Source of the DNA: Rhizomucor pusillus
Taxonomy: Eukaryota > Mucoromycota > Mucoromycetes > Mucorales > Lichtheimiaceae
Direction: 5' to 3'
Length of the DNA stretch: 64,000 bases
Assembly (NCBI GenBank): GCA_900175165.2
Contig: FWWN02000695.1
Location: forward strand, 1 to 64,000
Part shown: in pieces, positions 22,578 to 34,588 of the stretch
Numbering within the stretch: position 1 is the first letter of the stretch
Layout: every line of letters begins with the position of its first letter
Notes under the pieces: model-generated
Told to the model about the DNA's origin: nothing
Databases searched by the model: none
Seen by the model: only the letters and a program-made list of their open reading frames with translations
Position numbers and translations under genes: made by a program

Positions 22578-23828
22578 CTATTTGCGTAACATGACTCTAT
22601 CTTTGTAGCGTATGACTGTATACCGCCATTGCTTGTAAATCTCAGATTGATATAAATCATCTACATTGATCGTCGGTTTAGATATTCAATAGTATTTACT
22701 GAAAGTTTGTAACATGTACCTTCGGTGATCTTAGATCCGCCTACATTGTAGGTTCGTTCGAGATAGTTCCAAGTGTCATGCGATACTAGGAGCAGATCGC
22801 TCGCTTCGGGAGCAAATGGATTGAATCTTATCTCTGCAGGAGTGTTGAGCTGTCGGGTAAGTTTCTCTTCCAACGGTGGCTCTGTCCTCCAACCCTCAAC
22901 GAATCGGTCCCATTCCTACGGTTGCCCATTCTTTGTGAGGAGAAATCCCGGGACGTGTGTAAAATTTAGATATTTACCAGCATGAAGAGCGCAGACACGA
23001 AACAGAATCCGTTCGGGTTCAATATGATTCGCGATGCTGTATCCTGCCACCGAAGCCATCGTTCATGCCGTCGCTGAGCACGCAGTGTGGCCATCTTTGA
23101 TCGTTCGTGCTCATCGGTGTAAATAGCTTTTGACCAAACGTCGCAGATCACCGATGCTTGATACTGTTCAGCAGGATCTGCATCCTCGCCTCCAAGCTGT
23201 TGAGTTCTTGCTTGTTAATAGCGGCAACGTTGGGAATAAAAGTTGCTTCTTCTTTTACCCAATCAACACAGAACTGGCAATATATTTCGCCCATGTTGAT
23301 TTTAAAATATAAACCGTGGCGTTGATGCATTGTCCTGACGTGGAACCGTGCATGCCGATCACACACTATGTAGTATAAAAGGCACATTAGTTACACCACA
23401 AGTCACCGTGCAGCACAGTGCACAGACCACGAACACACGCGATGATGGCACGTTGCATCCATGCAGAAAAACATATTTTCTGTGCTTTCGGTCCGACGGC
23501 AGCACGAAAATGTCCACTTGTCGTTCTTTCTAGCAACAGCAGCAGCAGGGACGCCGTGGTCGTCGTTCAAGTGATGGCTCAGGTGGGGGCACGGCAGACG
23601 ACCATACAATCTTTGAAATGAATGCGCGTAAAGGTCACGGAAAGTCTGGTCCGGATGATTATACGTCAAGCCGTAGTCTTTGCGACACAGTTTCTTCCAC
23701 AGCAAGTCAAGTGTCCCAAGCGACTGCAGTGCTCGACAACACCGCGATAGCTCGATCAGATCCCGGGCTTCCAAACATTCGCCTATGCATATAAGCAAGT
23801 CAAAACTTAGCGATTCAAGCGATCGCAT
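22578..23828 (-). CDS. F-box protein with UBP-type zinc finger and DUSP-like domain
   Basis: Five exons (23828-23435, 23365-23259, 23196-22978, 22915-22700, 22640-22578) give 332 residues. Residues 1-45 form an F-box-like region (LSFDLLICIGECLEARDLIELSRCC), which binds SKP1 in SCF ubiquitin ligases. Next comes a ZnF-UBP pattern: CPH...CC, C-x4-C-x4-C, RHARFH, then H and YCQFC. This fold binds the free C-terminus of ubiquitin. The C-terminal part (FVSALFMLEWDRFVEGWR, LLVSHDTWNYLERTYN) resembles the DUSP domain of deubiquitinases, but there is no peptidase domain. The donor of intron 1 (gttcgt) was chosen because it alone restores the zinc-binding spacing. The last intron is less certain; without it the ORF ends at 22661 (324 residues). 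The DUSP assignment is tentative. Confidence 0.72.
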
Positions 23829-24068
23829 TTCTTTTATGTTTTCTTGAGCGTGATATGAATGCAATGGGGGACAGGGAGTACAAGTGGAGTAAAAAGGGCG
23901 TAATAAAGAAGAAGGAAAAAGCCAGAAAAGAAGAATTATATATAAAGAAACTGGGGAATGTTGTATGCGTTTGTGTGTACGCGTGCTTGTGTATGTGCGA
24001 GGAATGGGCGGGGGAAAGGGGACGGGTGGTGACTGCAAGCGTAATTCCATTCATCTCTCCTGCCATTA

Positions 24069-24453
24069 TCACTCCCTCCACCCAGCGTTAAGCTGCATTA
24101 ATGTCAACACTGCGTCCATCGGAAAAGTCTCGCTTGATTGTTGTTGTTGTTGCTGTTGACCTCCATTCCCGCTTGAGCTGCCGCCGTTATTTCCTTGTTG
24201 CTTGCTGCTTTCCATTGCAGAGTTGTGGATCGTCGTGCTAAGCAAAGCCGCTAATCGATCCTCTGGTCGCTCATTCGTATTTTCTGAGGACTGCTTATCA
24301 TCGTTGCTTTTGTTGTTATTGCCGTTATCATTGGCATTACTTTCGTTCTCTTTGCTCCCTTGCTGTGTGGTATTCTCATTATTTGATGACGAAGCTTGTT
24401 GTTGTTGCCCAGCTCCTTTCGCATTTTCAGTTGATGATGACGAAGACTGTGTC

Positions 24454-24505
<52 letters not shown>

Positions 24506-25687
24506 GCGCGGCTTGTTGCTGTAATTGCTGTAAAATCTCAAGCAGAGGACTAATGAAATTTCTTTCTGGTACGTGATCCTGGGCTTCCTCGGTCTTGGCG
24601 TTACTGCTATTATTATTATTATTATTGTTGTTGTTGAGGAATCTTGCAGCGGATCCAGTTGCTGATTGAAGCATTCCCAGGTGTTGACACAGCAATGCCA
24701 AATGGTTCATATCAGGTACAAGCGGATTATTGTAGTGGGCTAACCCTGCTGCTTGTTGCACGAGTCCAGGCACAGTATTCATGACGTTGATTGGATTGTG
24801 TTGACCGGTTCCAGCGGCGGAAGAGTCAGTGCTGGCTGCAATACCCGCAGCACCGGTGCCATCGCTTGCTGTTTTGCGCCGCTCCTTCTCCTTGCGTTTC
24901 TGCTTTCGTTTGTTAAATTCTTCTTCCACCCATGCACGTTTTTCTTCGGAATCTTCTTTTCCAAACAGCTTGTGTGCCCGTTTGTTGACACGACACCGCA
25001 GGTCATTGTCTTTGTCTAGTATCAGGAAATGTATCAGCGTTACCCTGTTTCAAAAAAGTATCATGTGAATAACTTACTTCGTTCCTCATTCAATGCTCTC
25101 CATCGCTTTTTCCGTTCTCGATTATCTGCACGCACCTGTTACATTAAATTATGATTAATATCTTCCTTGTTAACTAGCAAAAGTTTAAAGTCTATCTATA
25201 CCTTTTGATTGATTAACTCTCGCTTCAGCATCTCTGCCGTTAACTGCGTAATGGGTGTGCCATCGCTTAGCTGCACAGCAGCTGGGTTTGCATCACCACC
25301 GATAGATGCGGTGATAGACGAGGACATGGACGAAGAAGTGGTATCTGTGTGTGCGAAAAGGTTGGGGTGTGCGCTGCCGCTGCTGGCCATAGCAGCAGCA
25401 GCAGCCTGCGCAAGTGCTTGTGCTTGAGCTGCCGTAACTTGCTGCAACTGCGCAGCCGTCATGTTGAGAGCACCGCTGAGATCGTGTGCCGAAACCGGGA
25501 CGCCTGCCAAGGCAGACGATGAGGATGTTTCCAGTTTTGCATGCTCAGCAGCACTGGGTTGAGGGGATGTTTCATTCTTGGGCTGACCGCGATCCAAGTC
25601 ACTAGACTGCTCATGTACTGCTTGTTGCGACTGCTCTTGCGACTGCTGTTCCTGCCGTTCGCCGTCGTCCGGTTTCTCTTTTGCCAT
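24069..25687 (-). CDS. DUF3020-type Gln/Asn-rich nuclear protein
   Basis: Three exons (25687-25202, 25135-25078, 25015-24069) give 496 residues. The conserved core, built across two introns, runs from VRADNRERKKRWRALNEERN through KDNDLRCRVNKRAHKLFG. This is the highly basic block I know as DUF3020 from fungal proteins, likely to bind nucleic acid or chromatin. A Lys/Arg-rich stretch (FNKRKQKRKEKERRK) follows, probably a nuclear signal. Flanks are Gln-, Asn-, Ser- and Ala-rich: a 9-Asn run and a run of about 18 Gln encoded almost only by CAA. The N-terminus is rich in Gln, Ser and Ala. The specific function is unknown; a transcription-related role is inferred from composition. Confidence 0.75.
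24454..24506. repeat. (CAA)n trinucleotide tract coding poly-Gln
   Basis: About 18 uninterrupted TTG units on the plus strand, CAA codons on the coding minus strand, inside the DUF3020 gene. A purely CAA tract is expected to vary in length by slippage. On the plus strand it creates a spurious poly-Cys/poly-Val ORF. Confidence 0.95.
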
Positions 25688-25979
25688 TCTGAATTATATT
25701 CACACCACGCAATGAATTGTGAGCAGCAGTAAAGCCATAGTAATTATTAGCCCACGAGTCGATCGTTTCTGTAGCTTGGTTTCTTTATATACCTTCTTTT
25801 GCTTGTGCTCAGTTACCTGGGTGAGGCGGCGGCTTCTCTCTCTTGGAGAAAAAAAAAGGCTTATTGGGTGGTCGGACATTCAGCCGGTCGCACCCTTTCC
25901 CACTCACTACCAATGCGATGGATGGAGAGAGAATATATATAAACATTCTATCTACATGTATGTACAGTCATAGCCATAG

Positions 25980-28181
25980 CTACGATTCTTGCACTGAACC
26001 TTCGCTATTCACATCAATATCTACGGCTGCAGCAGGGTACTCTTGTTGCTGCTCTTCTTTTTCTTGGTAATCGTTTGTAACATGTACAGTGCTGGTAACT
26101 GCTGCGGTAGGTTGGGCTGCATACAGGACGTTGAGCATTCTGTTTTTGATCTCTTTCCACATTAGTCTGCACTCCTTGGATACGTTGCCGAGTATACCAG
26201 AGTTCTCTTGTGCACGTCGCAAGAGGTAAGGCATCACCTCGTCTATTTTGCCGTATGGCAAATACTTGTAAATCGAGTATCCGTTCTTGCCTAATGTATA
26301 TGATATCTGGTCTTGCATCCCAAATAACTGTCCAAAATGTACAACGCCTGCGGAAGGCGAGACTCCGTGCCGCTCCATTTCCTTGACAGTAAGTACGATC
26401 GAGTCGCGGTTGTGGCTGGCGACCATGAAACAGATGGGCGTTGTTGTCGACGTCAACGGTTCGTCTGACGCAGCGTTCCTCTCCTTGACCTTATCCAACA
26501 AGAAACATACACCGTTGTCAAAAGAATCATGGGTATCTTGCAACGATTCATGGATAGGCGACGCGTAACCTAGCTGAGATGCACGCTGCAAGCAAATATT
26601 TTGCGTGTCAACTGTCTTTTCTTCTTTCTTCTTTCTTGTCTTTTTTACCTTGCGTTCTATCACAATGTAGGCACCACGCACAAGTTTGGCTGCGAATCCA
26701 AAGTTCTCACGTCTGGCACGCTCCACGTCACGCTCCAGTTTGCACTGGGCAGTTTTCGTGTACATTTGATCTACGGTGTGGTGTTAGAGGAAAGGCAACT
26801 ATCGTGAGCTGTGTAAATACTTGCATGTATTGTAAACAGTAGGCGAATGTTCCTTGTCTTCGCATCGATTGAATTTCTCCTGGAGGTTCATGGCAACGTG
26901 GTCGATAGCTTCCTGGAAATATGACTGCTCTGCATCGACCATGACGCCAACGTGATGCTCGTGCGCAAACTCGCATATTTTCTCGAGCCGATCGACCATG
27001 CGATCGTAAGCAGCCAGTTCTTGTGGTGTCAAGAACAGCGAGTCCTGCTGCTGCAGTTGCTGGTTATTAGCTGCTGCTGCTGAAGTGCCCCACCAAATGT
27101 TGCGCTGGGCACCTTGCAGATCAAATAGCTTTGCAACTTGGATCCTATCCAAAGTAGTTCCCTGAATGCTCTCGAGTACACGCTCGCGCTCCGATTGCTG
27201 CTGTGCAGATTTAGGCGGCGGCAAGACATGCTGGATGATCTGTTTCAGACCCTGGATATCAATTGTATCATTACCTAGCTGCCACGCATCAAACGCCTGA
27301 TCCAGTCGTGTAAGAATCTGATTGAGACGAAGCAGCAGCTCGGGTGGAGCGAATGCAGTAACCTTGATAGCAGCAAACGCACCCGTGGTACAAAATTCAC
27401 GGCTCTTGGAGGCTGTCTGCAAACATTCTTGGATCATGCCAGCGACCATGTCCGCGCGTTGCTCTTGGATATCCAGCATGCTTCCACTGCCGTTACGCTT
27501 ATCAGCACTGCTATCCATGTCGGCTTCGATGCTAAGGTCAAGGATACAATTGATACCGGACTGTGCTAACCGTTGCATGCTAGCTACACATTCTTCAGGG
27601 GTTTCGCCGCCACAAAATTGTCGAAAAACAGTGCGTTTCATGATCCAGTAAACAGGTGCCTGGAGGTGAAGCTTTTCGGATAACTTTATCACGTACGGTG
27701 CTAGATCGACGAGCCCAGGAGCCATGCACAGCCCGTAAACTACAATAGCTAGTCCTAGCTCCGATGTCGTCTTGGCTTGCATTGCAACGAGCCCGTCGTC
27801 GTCCAACAACTCCGCGACGGTCCTCGACGCAGTCGAGAGGTGTGGTGAGGAGGGTATGACTGTTGCTGTGGACGACGGATGATGCTGGTGGTAACCATGT
27901 TGGTCAGCTTCGGCGTAGCAAATCTTACTGCTGCCTTGCTCAGAATAGCAATGCATCAACGTTGCAGCAGATATTAACACTGTGCCGATAGATGCACCTT
28001 TGTACATTAAAAGGCGTGGGTGCTGCTGCTGCTGCTGCTTAGGGCCCAATTGGCTGCTACTGGCGCTGTTGCTGTAGTAGCGGTTTCTCGTTTGTGTCGC
28101 GATCCATTGCGTGCGAGGACAACTTGTAGTACGTGATGCTGGTAATAAGCGGGGTGCAATGCGGGTAACAAGGCGATGCAT
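25980..28181 (-). CDS. PUT1: Proline dehydrogenase (mitochondrial PUT1)
   Basis: Three exons (28181-26825, 26770-26649, 26585-25980) give 694 residues. It oxidises proline to pyrroline-5-carboxylate with FAD in mitochondria, the first step of proline breakdown. The start MHRLVTRIAPRLLPASR is a typical mitochondrial presequence; an in-frame ATG at 28268 would add 29 residues. Family landmarks are KVTAFAPPELLLRLN, GVMVDAEQSYFQEAID, NTYQMY across intron 1, FAAKLVRGAYI, ASHNRDS, HFGQLFGMQDQ, YLPYG and the C-terminal LLRRAQEN. It is longer than yeast Put1 (476) because of Gln-rich and Ser-rich inserts. Intron 1 is GC-AG (donor gcaagt at 26824); intron 2 is 63 bp, in frame and without stop codons. 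Confidence 0.93.
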
Positions 28182-28735
28182 GAAAAATCCGTCTCTAACT
28201 ATAGCCGATGCGTCTACTTGAACAAGCGAACCGAAAGACAGTGATAAACCGGATGGAAAAGAAGGCAAAAGTAGTCTTCACCGGCATTGATCTGCCCTTG
28301 GCCGCAGCAGTGACGGGTTATCGTTTGCAAGGCCTATCCCCCACCATTCTTAAGCTCCTAATTGGTTCACCTTTGCAAAGGCAGCAAAGTTGCCATGTTT
28401 GGGAAATGATCTAGAGCTAAAGTCACCGCATCGGATCGAATCGAGGATAATAATGATGATGGCTATTCGCATTTGCTACCGTGGATCATTGAATTTTAAT
28501 ATGCATTATATAACGAAGTAAACAAAGGTATATCACGACTGTAATTTCCTTTCAATTATGTAGTAACAACAAATCGATATCGATTTTCTTGCGGTTGCCC
28601 ACAGTAAGTTGTTTCGGCTACAGATGGCCATGATGGGACGACCTGTAGACCTGTCCCCATCAAGTGACAATTTGCAGCGGGGCAGAAAGGAGTCCTGCAC
28701 TTGGTGTGATCTGTGGTTCTTGTTTTGATGCGTCT
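28182..28735. other. Spacer between PUT1 and the unknown gene
   Basis: About 550 bp carrying the PUT1 promoter/leader and the 3' flank of the unknown gene at 28736-30142. No other gene seen. Confidence 0.45.
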
Positions 28736-30142
28736 TTACCACAACATAACGTCACTCTTGTCAAGCGTGTCGTTTTCTTGACTTATTGCTAGCTGGATTG
28801 GTGGGCGATGATGATGATGGTGATGCGATGGTGTATTGAACAGAGTTTCCGAATGCGCCCAATCCACATTGCCGCCTGCACTGAGTCGCAAGGTTTCGAG
28901 CCATGCCTCGTCTGCCTGCTCACGCATCTGCTGAAACTTTAACATCTGTCTCCGTGTTGCAGCTTGTTCTAATTTCTGTTTCGTCGCCATGCGTTTGTTG
29001 TCTCCTGCTCCCACTGCGCTTTTGAGCTGCGCCGAAAGTAGGGATGGTGTGTTATGCTGCTCAATTAACCGATGATCCATCTTTTTGAACTCGATCGGTG
29101 CCGTCAGGTGTTCGTGCTGTTGATATTGTTGGTGGAGGGACATGGTCGATCTTTCGTTCTTTTCCAGAATCGGACTCGGTGCATCGAATTGCTCCACATC
29201 GTGCAGTCCTATCTTGCCGCAGCCGTGGGTGTGCAAAACTGATGGTGGTAACTCTAGCGGTGGCGGTGTAGGCAGCGGCGCTCGTCGCGATGCGATTGAA
29301 GAACTACCGCAATGCACATTATCCAGGGCTTGTATGAGGGACTCCTCCCACGAATCTAGCGGTTCGAAACGAAGATCGCTGATTTGATACGCTGGTGCTG
29401 CTGCTGCCGCTTGAATATTCTGATTAGTGCTGTGGAAAGTGCTGTCGTTGGTGCTAGATTCTTTGCTGTGCCGTGTTTCTTCTGCTTCCAATATTCGTTG
29501 TGAGATGATTTTCCAAGATGACATACGCTTTAGCAAGTTGCTGGAGGATACGCTCTTCCGTGGGGTGCCTAGAATTAAATCAGTAGCATTTAGAGGGAAC
29601 AAATAAAGGAAAAACATCACATGTTATTTGTAAAATTTCAAGTTTTGGTCTTTACATTGTTGCGGTCTACCATCGTCGTTGCCAGCAGCGCTGTGTGCTA
29701 GCGGCGACGGCGGATGATGATATTGTTTCGAGGACCCGACTCTGGGTGCGGGTTCTTTTGCATTCTGCTGGTGGTGCTTATTAAACAGAGGTCCCAGGGA
29801 GAAAAGAGACGTTTGTTTCCGGATGTGTTTCGGCTCCCTTCCGTTATTAACGTTATTCTTTTCCTCTTCTACCACCGCTGCTGCCCTTGATGCCAATGTA
29901 AATTTTGAACGCGTTTGACTGAAAAAAATAAGTTACAGAATCTCTAAGTTTTTCCCGGTTCTTCGGTTGGGTAGCAATAATCGTTACCGCAAGAATGCCC
30001 ATCGGGTGTCTTTCCGAGTATCTGAGTCTACCGCTAAAGGCAGGTTGCGTGTCGATTGTTCGTTGCTGTTTTCGACCGGGTGATTCTCAGGGGATCCTTT
30101 TCTGTTTTTACTGAGCAGTGTAAGTATGGACGGTTTGCGCAT
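28736..30142 (-). CDS. Unrecognised fungal protein, low-complexity, probably intracellular
   Basis: Three exons (30142-29988, 29918-29656, 29568-28736) give 416 residues in one frame. I do not recognise the family. The N-terminus is basic (MRKPSILTLLSKNRKGS). A short conserved-looking stretch, HIRKQTSLFSLGPLFNKHHQQ, and TPRKSVSSSNLLKRMSSWKIISQRI contain basic-directed Ser sites of the R-x-x-S type, which suggests kinase regulation. A charged helical segment (TKQKLEQAATRRQMLKFQQMREQADEAW, abbreviated; about 325-355) could be a coiled coil. There is a run of six His near the end. No signal peptide or membrane segment is seen. The model rests on consistent splice sites and frame; function is unknown. 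Confidence 0.6.
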
Positions 30143-31625
30143 AGCAATCCAGAGGTGAAAAGGAAGAAATGAGAGAAAAAACGAAAGAAGCAAAAAATTA
30201 ATAGTAAGTAATGTGGAGGAAAGCAGCAGCAGAGGAGGTGTAAAAGAGAGAGTAGCGGTAAGCAAAAAAAAGGGCCAAACAATTGATGGTTGTTGTGAAT
30301 AAGAGGGGGAAAGTGGGGGAAACGGAATAAGATCCGAGCTGCCACCTTGGGCCTTAAAAAAGCCGACGCGCTCGGAAAGCGTAGCACTTTAGCGCTTTTC
30401 GGTGAATGTGCTACGTTTTACACGGGCTTGCTTTTTGAAATCCCGGTGCATCACTCACTCAAATAACTTGCTTTCTCTCTCTCACGTTTAAAGATTTGCT
30501 TTTGCAAATGTTGATAATCGCACGAGAAGAGCTTTTGCTTTGCTGCGATCTTTCGTGACCTTTGTATCTTGTATAACCGGTGCCCTCTGAGTCTGTCTTG
30601 GCCGATTCAGGAAAGTGGTTCCCTTTGTTGCACTTCCTTTTTGGAGCACTTGTAATTGCTTCGGATAGAGGCAAAAACATACATTTACAGTAACCAGTCG
30701 CTGAACGCTTATCTCACACGTCACGCAACAGGACCTTTTGTATGTTTATGTGAATTGGCGAAAAAAGGAAGGAAAATGTAAGATCTTTACTTGTTATGCA
30801 TGTTATATTTTGTTTAGGAAGCGTGTATCACACACACATTCGATTTATTAGTTTCGCAAACAATTTAATGCACGTATGCAGTATCGTTATGGAAGTCAAG
30901 CGTGTTTATAGATGGCCGATCGTCGATTTGCGTTGCACTGTGTCTTATCATGTGCGTAAGCCCTGTGGTACATGGAAGCATGGAAGATTTAGGTAATTCC
31001 TTTGGACACGGCAGCAAAAAACCGCTACTGATAAGTACTGACTGCTCTTGAACTCTATATCTTCTTCAACGCCATCCTAAGCTACGATTTCGAAATCGAT
31101 TACTAAGAAACAAAGCGGCTTGACAATGCAAATATAATAAATCACACTTCTGTGCTCTGGGGCCTGTTCCACAGCAGCATGGACATGTTTTGTTCTTAAA
31201 TCGGAGAGAACGTATTATGCCCAGATACTATTCCACTATTATTTTCATAAAAAGCAATAGAAAGTGGTCGAGTTTGCAGTGGCAAGAGAGACAGAGCATT
31301 GTAAATGAAACGATAAAGTACAAAGATTAGAAATATGTAGCATTAAGGATTAATACCTGTGGTGTTATTTCGATAAAGCAAACACGAGAAGAAAATCATT
31401 TATATATCCGAGAAGGCATATTTTGGTTCCTTTCGAAAGCGCTGATCTCTATGTGAAAGAACGAGGAGTGTAGATGTTGAGCCAGAATACTCCCGTGCAA
31501 ACAAGTGCATTTATTTCCTTTCATGAATTTCATCAGAATCTTCTGCTTCACTTACGTATTGATATATGCAATTATGTAATCCCGAGATCGAAATAATTTT
31601 TCTTGCTCCACCTTTTTTTCTGCAC
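30143..31625. other. 1.5-kb divergent intergenic region
   Basis: Carries the promoters of the unknown gene (minus) and the small ORF (plus). Minus-strand ORFs at 30459-30724 and 30034-30387 have no recognisable features. CT-rich minus-strand sequence upstream of 30142 looks like a leader. No gene supported. Confidence 0.4.
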
Positions 31626-31892
31626 ATGCATAACGGGATCCTGATCAAGACTTCGCTCAGAAACGATTTGATTGTAGAGCATGACGGCCGAGAGCTGGTG
31701 ATAGAGTACAGTGGTCCAGTTGGTGAATTAGCTAACTGGAGTCTATTCAAAATCGCAAAAGACGATCAAGACACGATTGACAAGACAGTATTGTTCGAAA
31801 AGATCAAGAAGCAATATCCCGAGGTGGAGGCAGTGCAGGAAAACGCAACCAAATCTCGATTCCGACGGAGCACCGACGGCGAACAGCAGTAA
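31626..31892 (+). CDS. Small hypothetical protein
   Basis: An 88-residue ORF from ATG 31626, which could start earlier at 31566. It looks coding: mixed charged and hydrophobic residues (TSLRNDLIVEHDGRELVIEY, then KTVLFEKIKKQYPEVEAVQE), and a basic, polar end. I do not recognise a domain. It ends 124 bp before the UPF0014 gene on the same strand. It may be the last exon of a larger gene whose 5' exons I could not identify. Confidence 0.4.
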   Translation: MHNGILIKTSLRNDLIVEHDGRELVIEYSGPVGELANWSLFKIAKDDQDTIDKTVLFEKIKKQYPEVEAVQENATKSRFRRSTDGEQQ

Positions 31893-32016
31893 AGAGTCAT
31901 TGCGGGTTTCAGAGCCAGAAACAAGATATCATTGTACCGAATGTTTCCCAACTTTTTCTCGTTCTCTTTTTTTCCTTTCTTCTTCTTTTGTAAAATATAT
32001 TTAAATTATACAATCA

Positions 32017-33302
32017 ATGGAATTGTTGAGTGCTCTTGTTCTTCAAGTCGATAATAGTGACCAAGATCCTCCGACCTTCACGTGGGGCAACGTTGCTGTC
32101 GCTTCAGCTTTCCTGCTTGTCAATGGTAAAAATTTACCTGCCCATACATGTAGAAACGGAACATTCATATTCTTGCTGCAATCTAGGCATTATATCTCGG
32201 TACTTGAAGCTGAAACTAGAAATTCCTTTATTCTTGAGTGCTCTGCGATGTCTTGTACAACTCACAGTAATGGTAATATGAAATTACTGTTTGATAAAAT
32301 CAACAATGCGTCATTGATCGCCTTACTCCTTCTTTGCCCAGGGTATTATACTGAAAGATGTATTCAGTGCAAAGAATCCATGCTACGTCGCTTTAATGAC
32401 AGGCAAGTTATTGAGCACGTCTACTTTGCAAAGTCGTACTAAGTCCATTCTTGTTGTAGTTGCATTGATCCTTTTGAGCACGTATGAAACAGTGTATGAC
32501 AAGGCGGAGCGCTCATGGCACGGGATGGTAAACAATGAGAAAAATTTGTAAAGACAATGGACATTTTTCACCAAAACATCGATGCGGGCTTAGGTCATGT
32601 CAGTGCTGGTATCGACAGCGTTTTCGACGTTGCTGGTAGGAGTCATCGGAACACGTTGGGCTTTGCGAGAAGAACCGTTCTGGATTCCAGAAATTTTTAT
32701 CCCTACCATTGGCCTTTTAATGGGCATCACTGCCAGCTCCATGGCTGTTGCACTCAACTCATGTTTGGGAGAAATGGCTATCAATGAAGAGCGCGTGGAA
32801 ACTTTGCTGGCTTTTGGTGCTGATCGATACGAGGCCGGAAGAGCAATCGCAACCGAGGCTGTCCGTGTATCGATGCTCCCCAACCTCAACCGCATGTCTA
32901 TTGTCGGGCTGATAACCATTCCTGGAACAATGACTGGTCAGATACTCAGTGGTGCCCCCATTATGAACGCAGTCAGATATCAGCAGATCATCCAGATTAT
33001 GATCACGGCATCTTCGGGGTTGGCAGTGCTCGGCGTCGTCGTGGCAAGTATCCCATTGAACGTTCCATGTGTCTTTGTTACTGACCACAGTTTAGCTCTC
33101 TATGCACGCGATAATCGACAGCAAGCATAGATTACGTACAGAACGCATTTTACGAGTCAAGGTACAGCTCAAGGAGGACATGCAGTGGATATTCGGCAAG
33201 CTGTGGCAGTTCTCGAAACTGGTATTCTACAAGTGTAGCCATTGCTATCCTTCTGGCAAAGAAGATGATGATGATGAGCAGCGACCTTTATTGCGCAACT
33301 GA
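32017..33302 (+). CDS. UPF0014 family (FetB-like) membrane protein
   Basis: Six exons (32017-32125, 32187-32272, 32342-32402, 32460-32527, 32594-33043, 33096-33302) give 326 residues. Bacterial members such as E. coli FetB form an iron exporter with an ABC ATPase, FetA. Fungal homologues exist but have no well-defined role. Visible are hydrophobic segments in WGNVAVASAFLLVNGIISRY, ALRCLVQLTVMGIILKDVF, VALILLSTYETVYDKA, IPEIFIPTIGLLMGITASSM and the conserved LLAFGADRYEAGRAIATEAVR and GLITIPGTMTGQILSG blocks. The C-terminus has a cytoplasmic acidic, dileucine-like tail (DDDDEQRPLL). Introns 3 and 5 have gcaagt donors; the usual GT alternatives break the frame. No FetA-like ATPase lies nearby. 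Confidence 0.87.
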
Positions 33303-33438
33303 AAGCGCACAGAGTCGTGTGCGTGCGTGCGTGTGTAAAATATTCATTTCAAAATGTTCGGGAGGGGATAACTGTAAAAGTAACTACTGTACTTTGCGCT
33401 TGTAATTATGTATACCATCGATCAAAAAAGCTAAATGT

Positions 33439-34588
33439 CTAAAAGTTTCCACAGATGGTCAATTCTCGCATCTGCTGCAGGACATCTTCGACGCGTCGGT
33501 CGTTGTTTTCGTCTTCTGGAGGGAAATGGTGCCGTAATGCCTCAAGCTGTTCATAGCTAGTCTGGCAGAATTTAAGCTGTGCTTTTACGAGAGCCTCAAA
33601 GGATGGATCAAGATATGGTACGCGCAGTTCGACAACCTTGGGCAAATCCGCAATAAGGATACTGTTCAAGCCCTCGTACATTTCTCGCGCCATGTTGGCT
33701 TCTTGCTCGGCCTAATTGATATATTTTTATCAGTATAAACTGCCTATCGATGAAACTAAGCAAACAATGGACTATTTACCCGTGGTAAGCGCTGAGGGTC
33801 TTCGCTCGGTTTGTCGACGAGTTTTCGTACTTTCGCTCTGTGTGCATCGTAATCTAACAGTTTCTTTTGGCGTCGTTTCACAGCTTCATTCACTTCTGGA
33901 AAGTACGAGCAGAACCGTGCCAGAGGCTCGAGCACAGCAGTTCGGAACGCCTTGTCCTGTAAAATATATATTCAATTAGAATATATCACTGTTTTCTTTC
34001 TGATCTTAAGAGATTAAACTTGCCATTTCTGTCTTTGCTTCTTCATCGAGTTTCTCGATCACCTTTTTGTACTCTAGACCGCCCGGTCCCATGATGATGC
34101 TGTCATCGTAAAAGTGCCCAATTGTTTGCGAGATGCGAAGCTGCGAGGCCGTCATGGCTAGCAATGGGTGAATATGTCTGCGATAACACATCCTCGTCTT
34201 TGTCACTTACCTCTGAGTGCATCCAGGTATCCTTTGGCTTCCTTTGTAAGCTTCTCGGACTTCTTCTCAAGTCTGTAAAGGGCACCTGTTAGTACAAGGG
34301 AAAAGGGAATTGTTTCTACGATAACCTACACTTTGAAACGTTCATATTCTTCATCGAATTCAGTATCTACGGTGCGGTCGACTACACCGGTTCTTTGCAT
34401 AATCTGTTATTTCACGGTGCCAAGAACTTTCTGTCAACAAAGGCTCATTTCTACGAAAATGGTAATGTTGTAGTCGCATACCGTAGTGCCGGCTCGGTTT
34501 AAGCCTTTCTTGAATCCGGACCTCAAATATGCATATTTAGTTTTGTGAATTTCAAGTTTGAAAGCTACATTGCTTACAGGAAACTCAT
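33439..34588 (-). CDS. hob1: BAR-domain protein Hob1/Rvs161 (amphiphysin family)
   Basis: Seven exons (34588-34578, 34521-34482, 34403-34330, 34272-34211, 34157-34024, 33956-33780, 33711-33439) give 256 residues, near the 265 of yeast Rvs161. N-BAR proteins bend membrane during endocytic scission and act with Rvs167. The family start (MSFLSGFKKGLNRAG), the VDRTVDTEFDEE segment, EAKGYLDALRAMTASQ and the FYDDS...MGPGGLEY loop, and the long helical C-terminus are all present; no SH3 domain follows, as in Rvs161. The first coding exon is only 11 nt, fixed by frame and the conserved start. Intron 5 is GC-AG (gcaagt at 34023). Confidence 0.93.

Noticed and set aside
23829..24050. Hydrophobic N-terminal extension of the F-box protein
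   Set aside because: It is CT-rich leader-like sequence read in an open frame; the F-box begins just after the ATG at 23828.
24202..24576. Plus-strand ORF with a long poly-Cys run
   Set aside because: It is the antisense of the (CAA)n poly-Gln tract of the DUF3020 gene.
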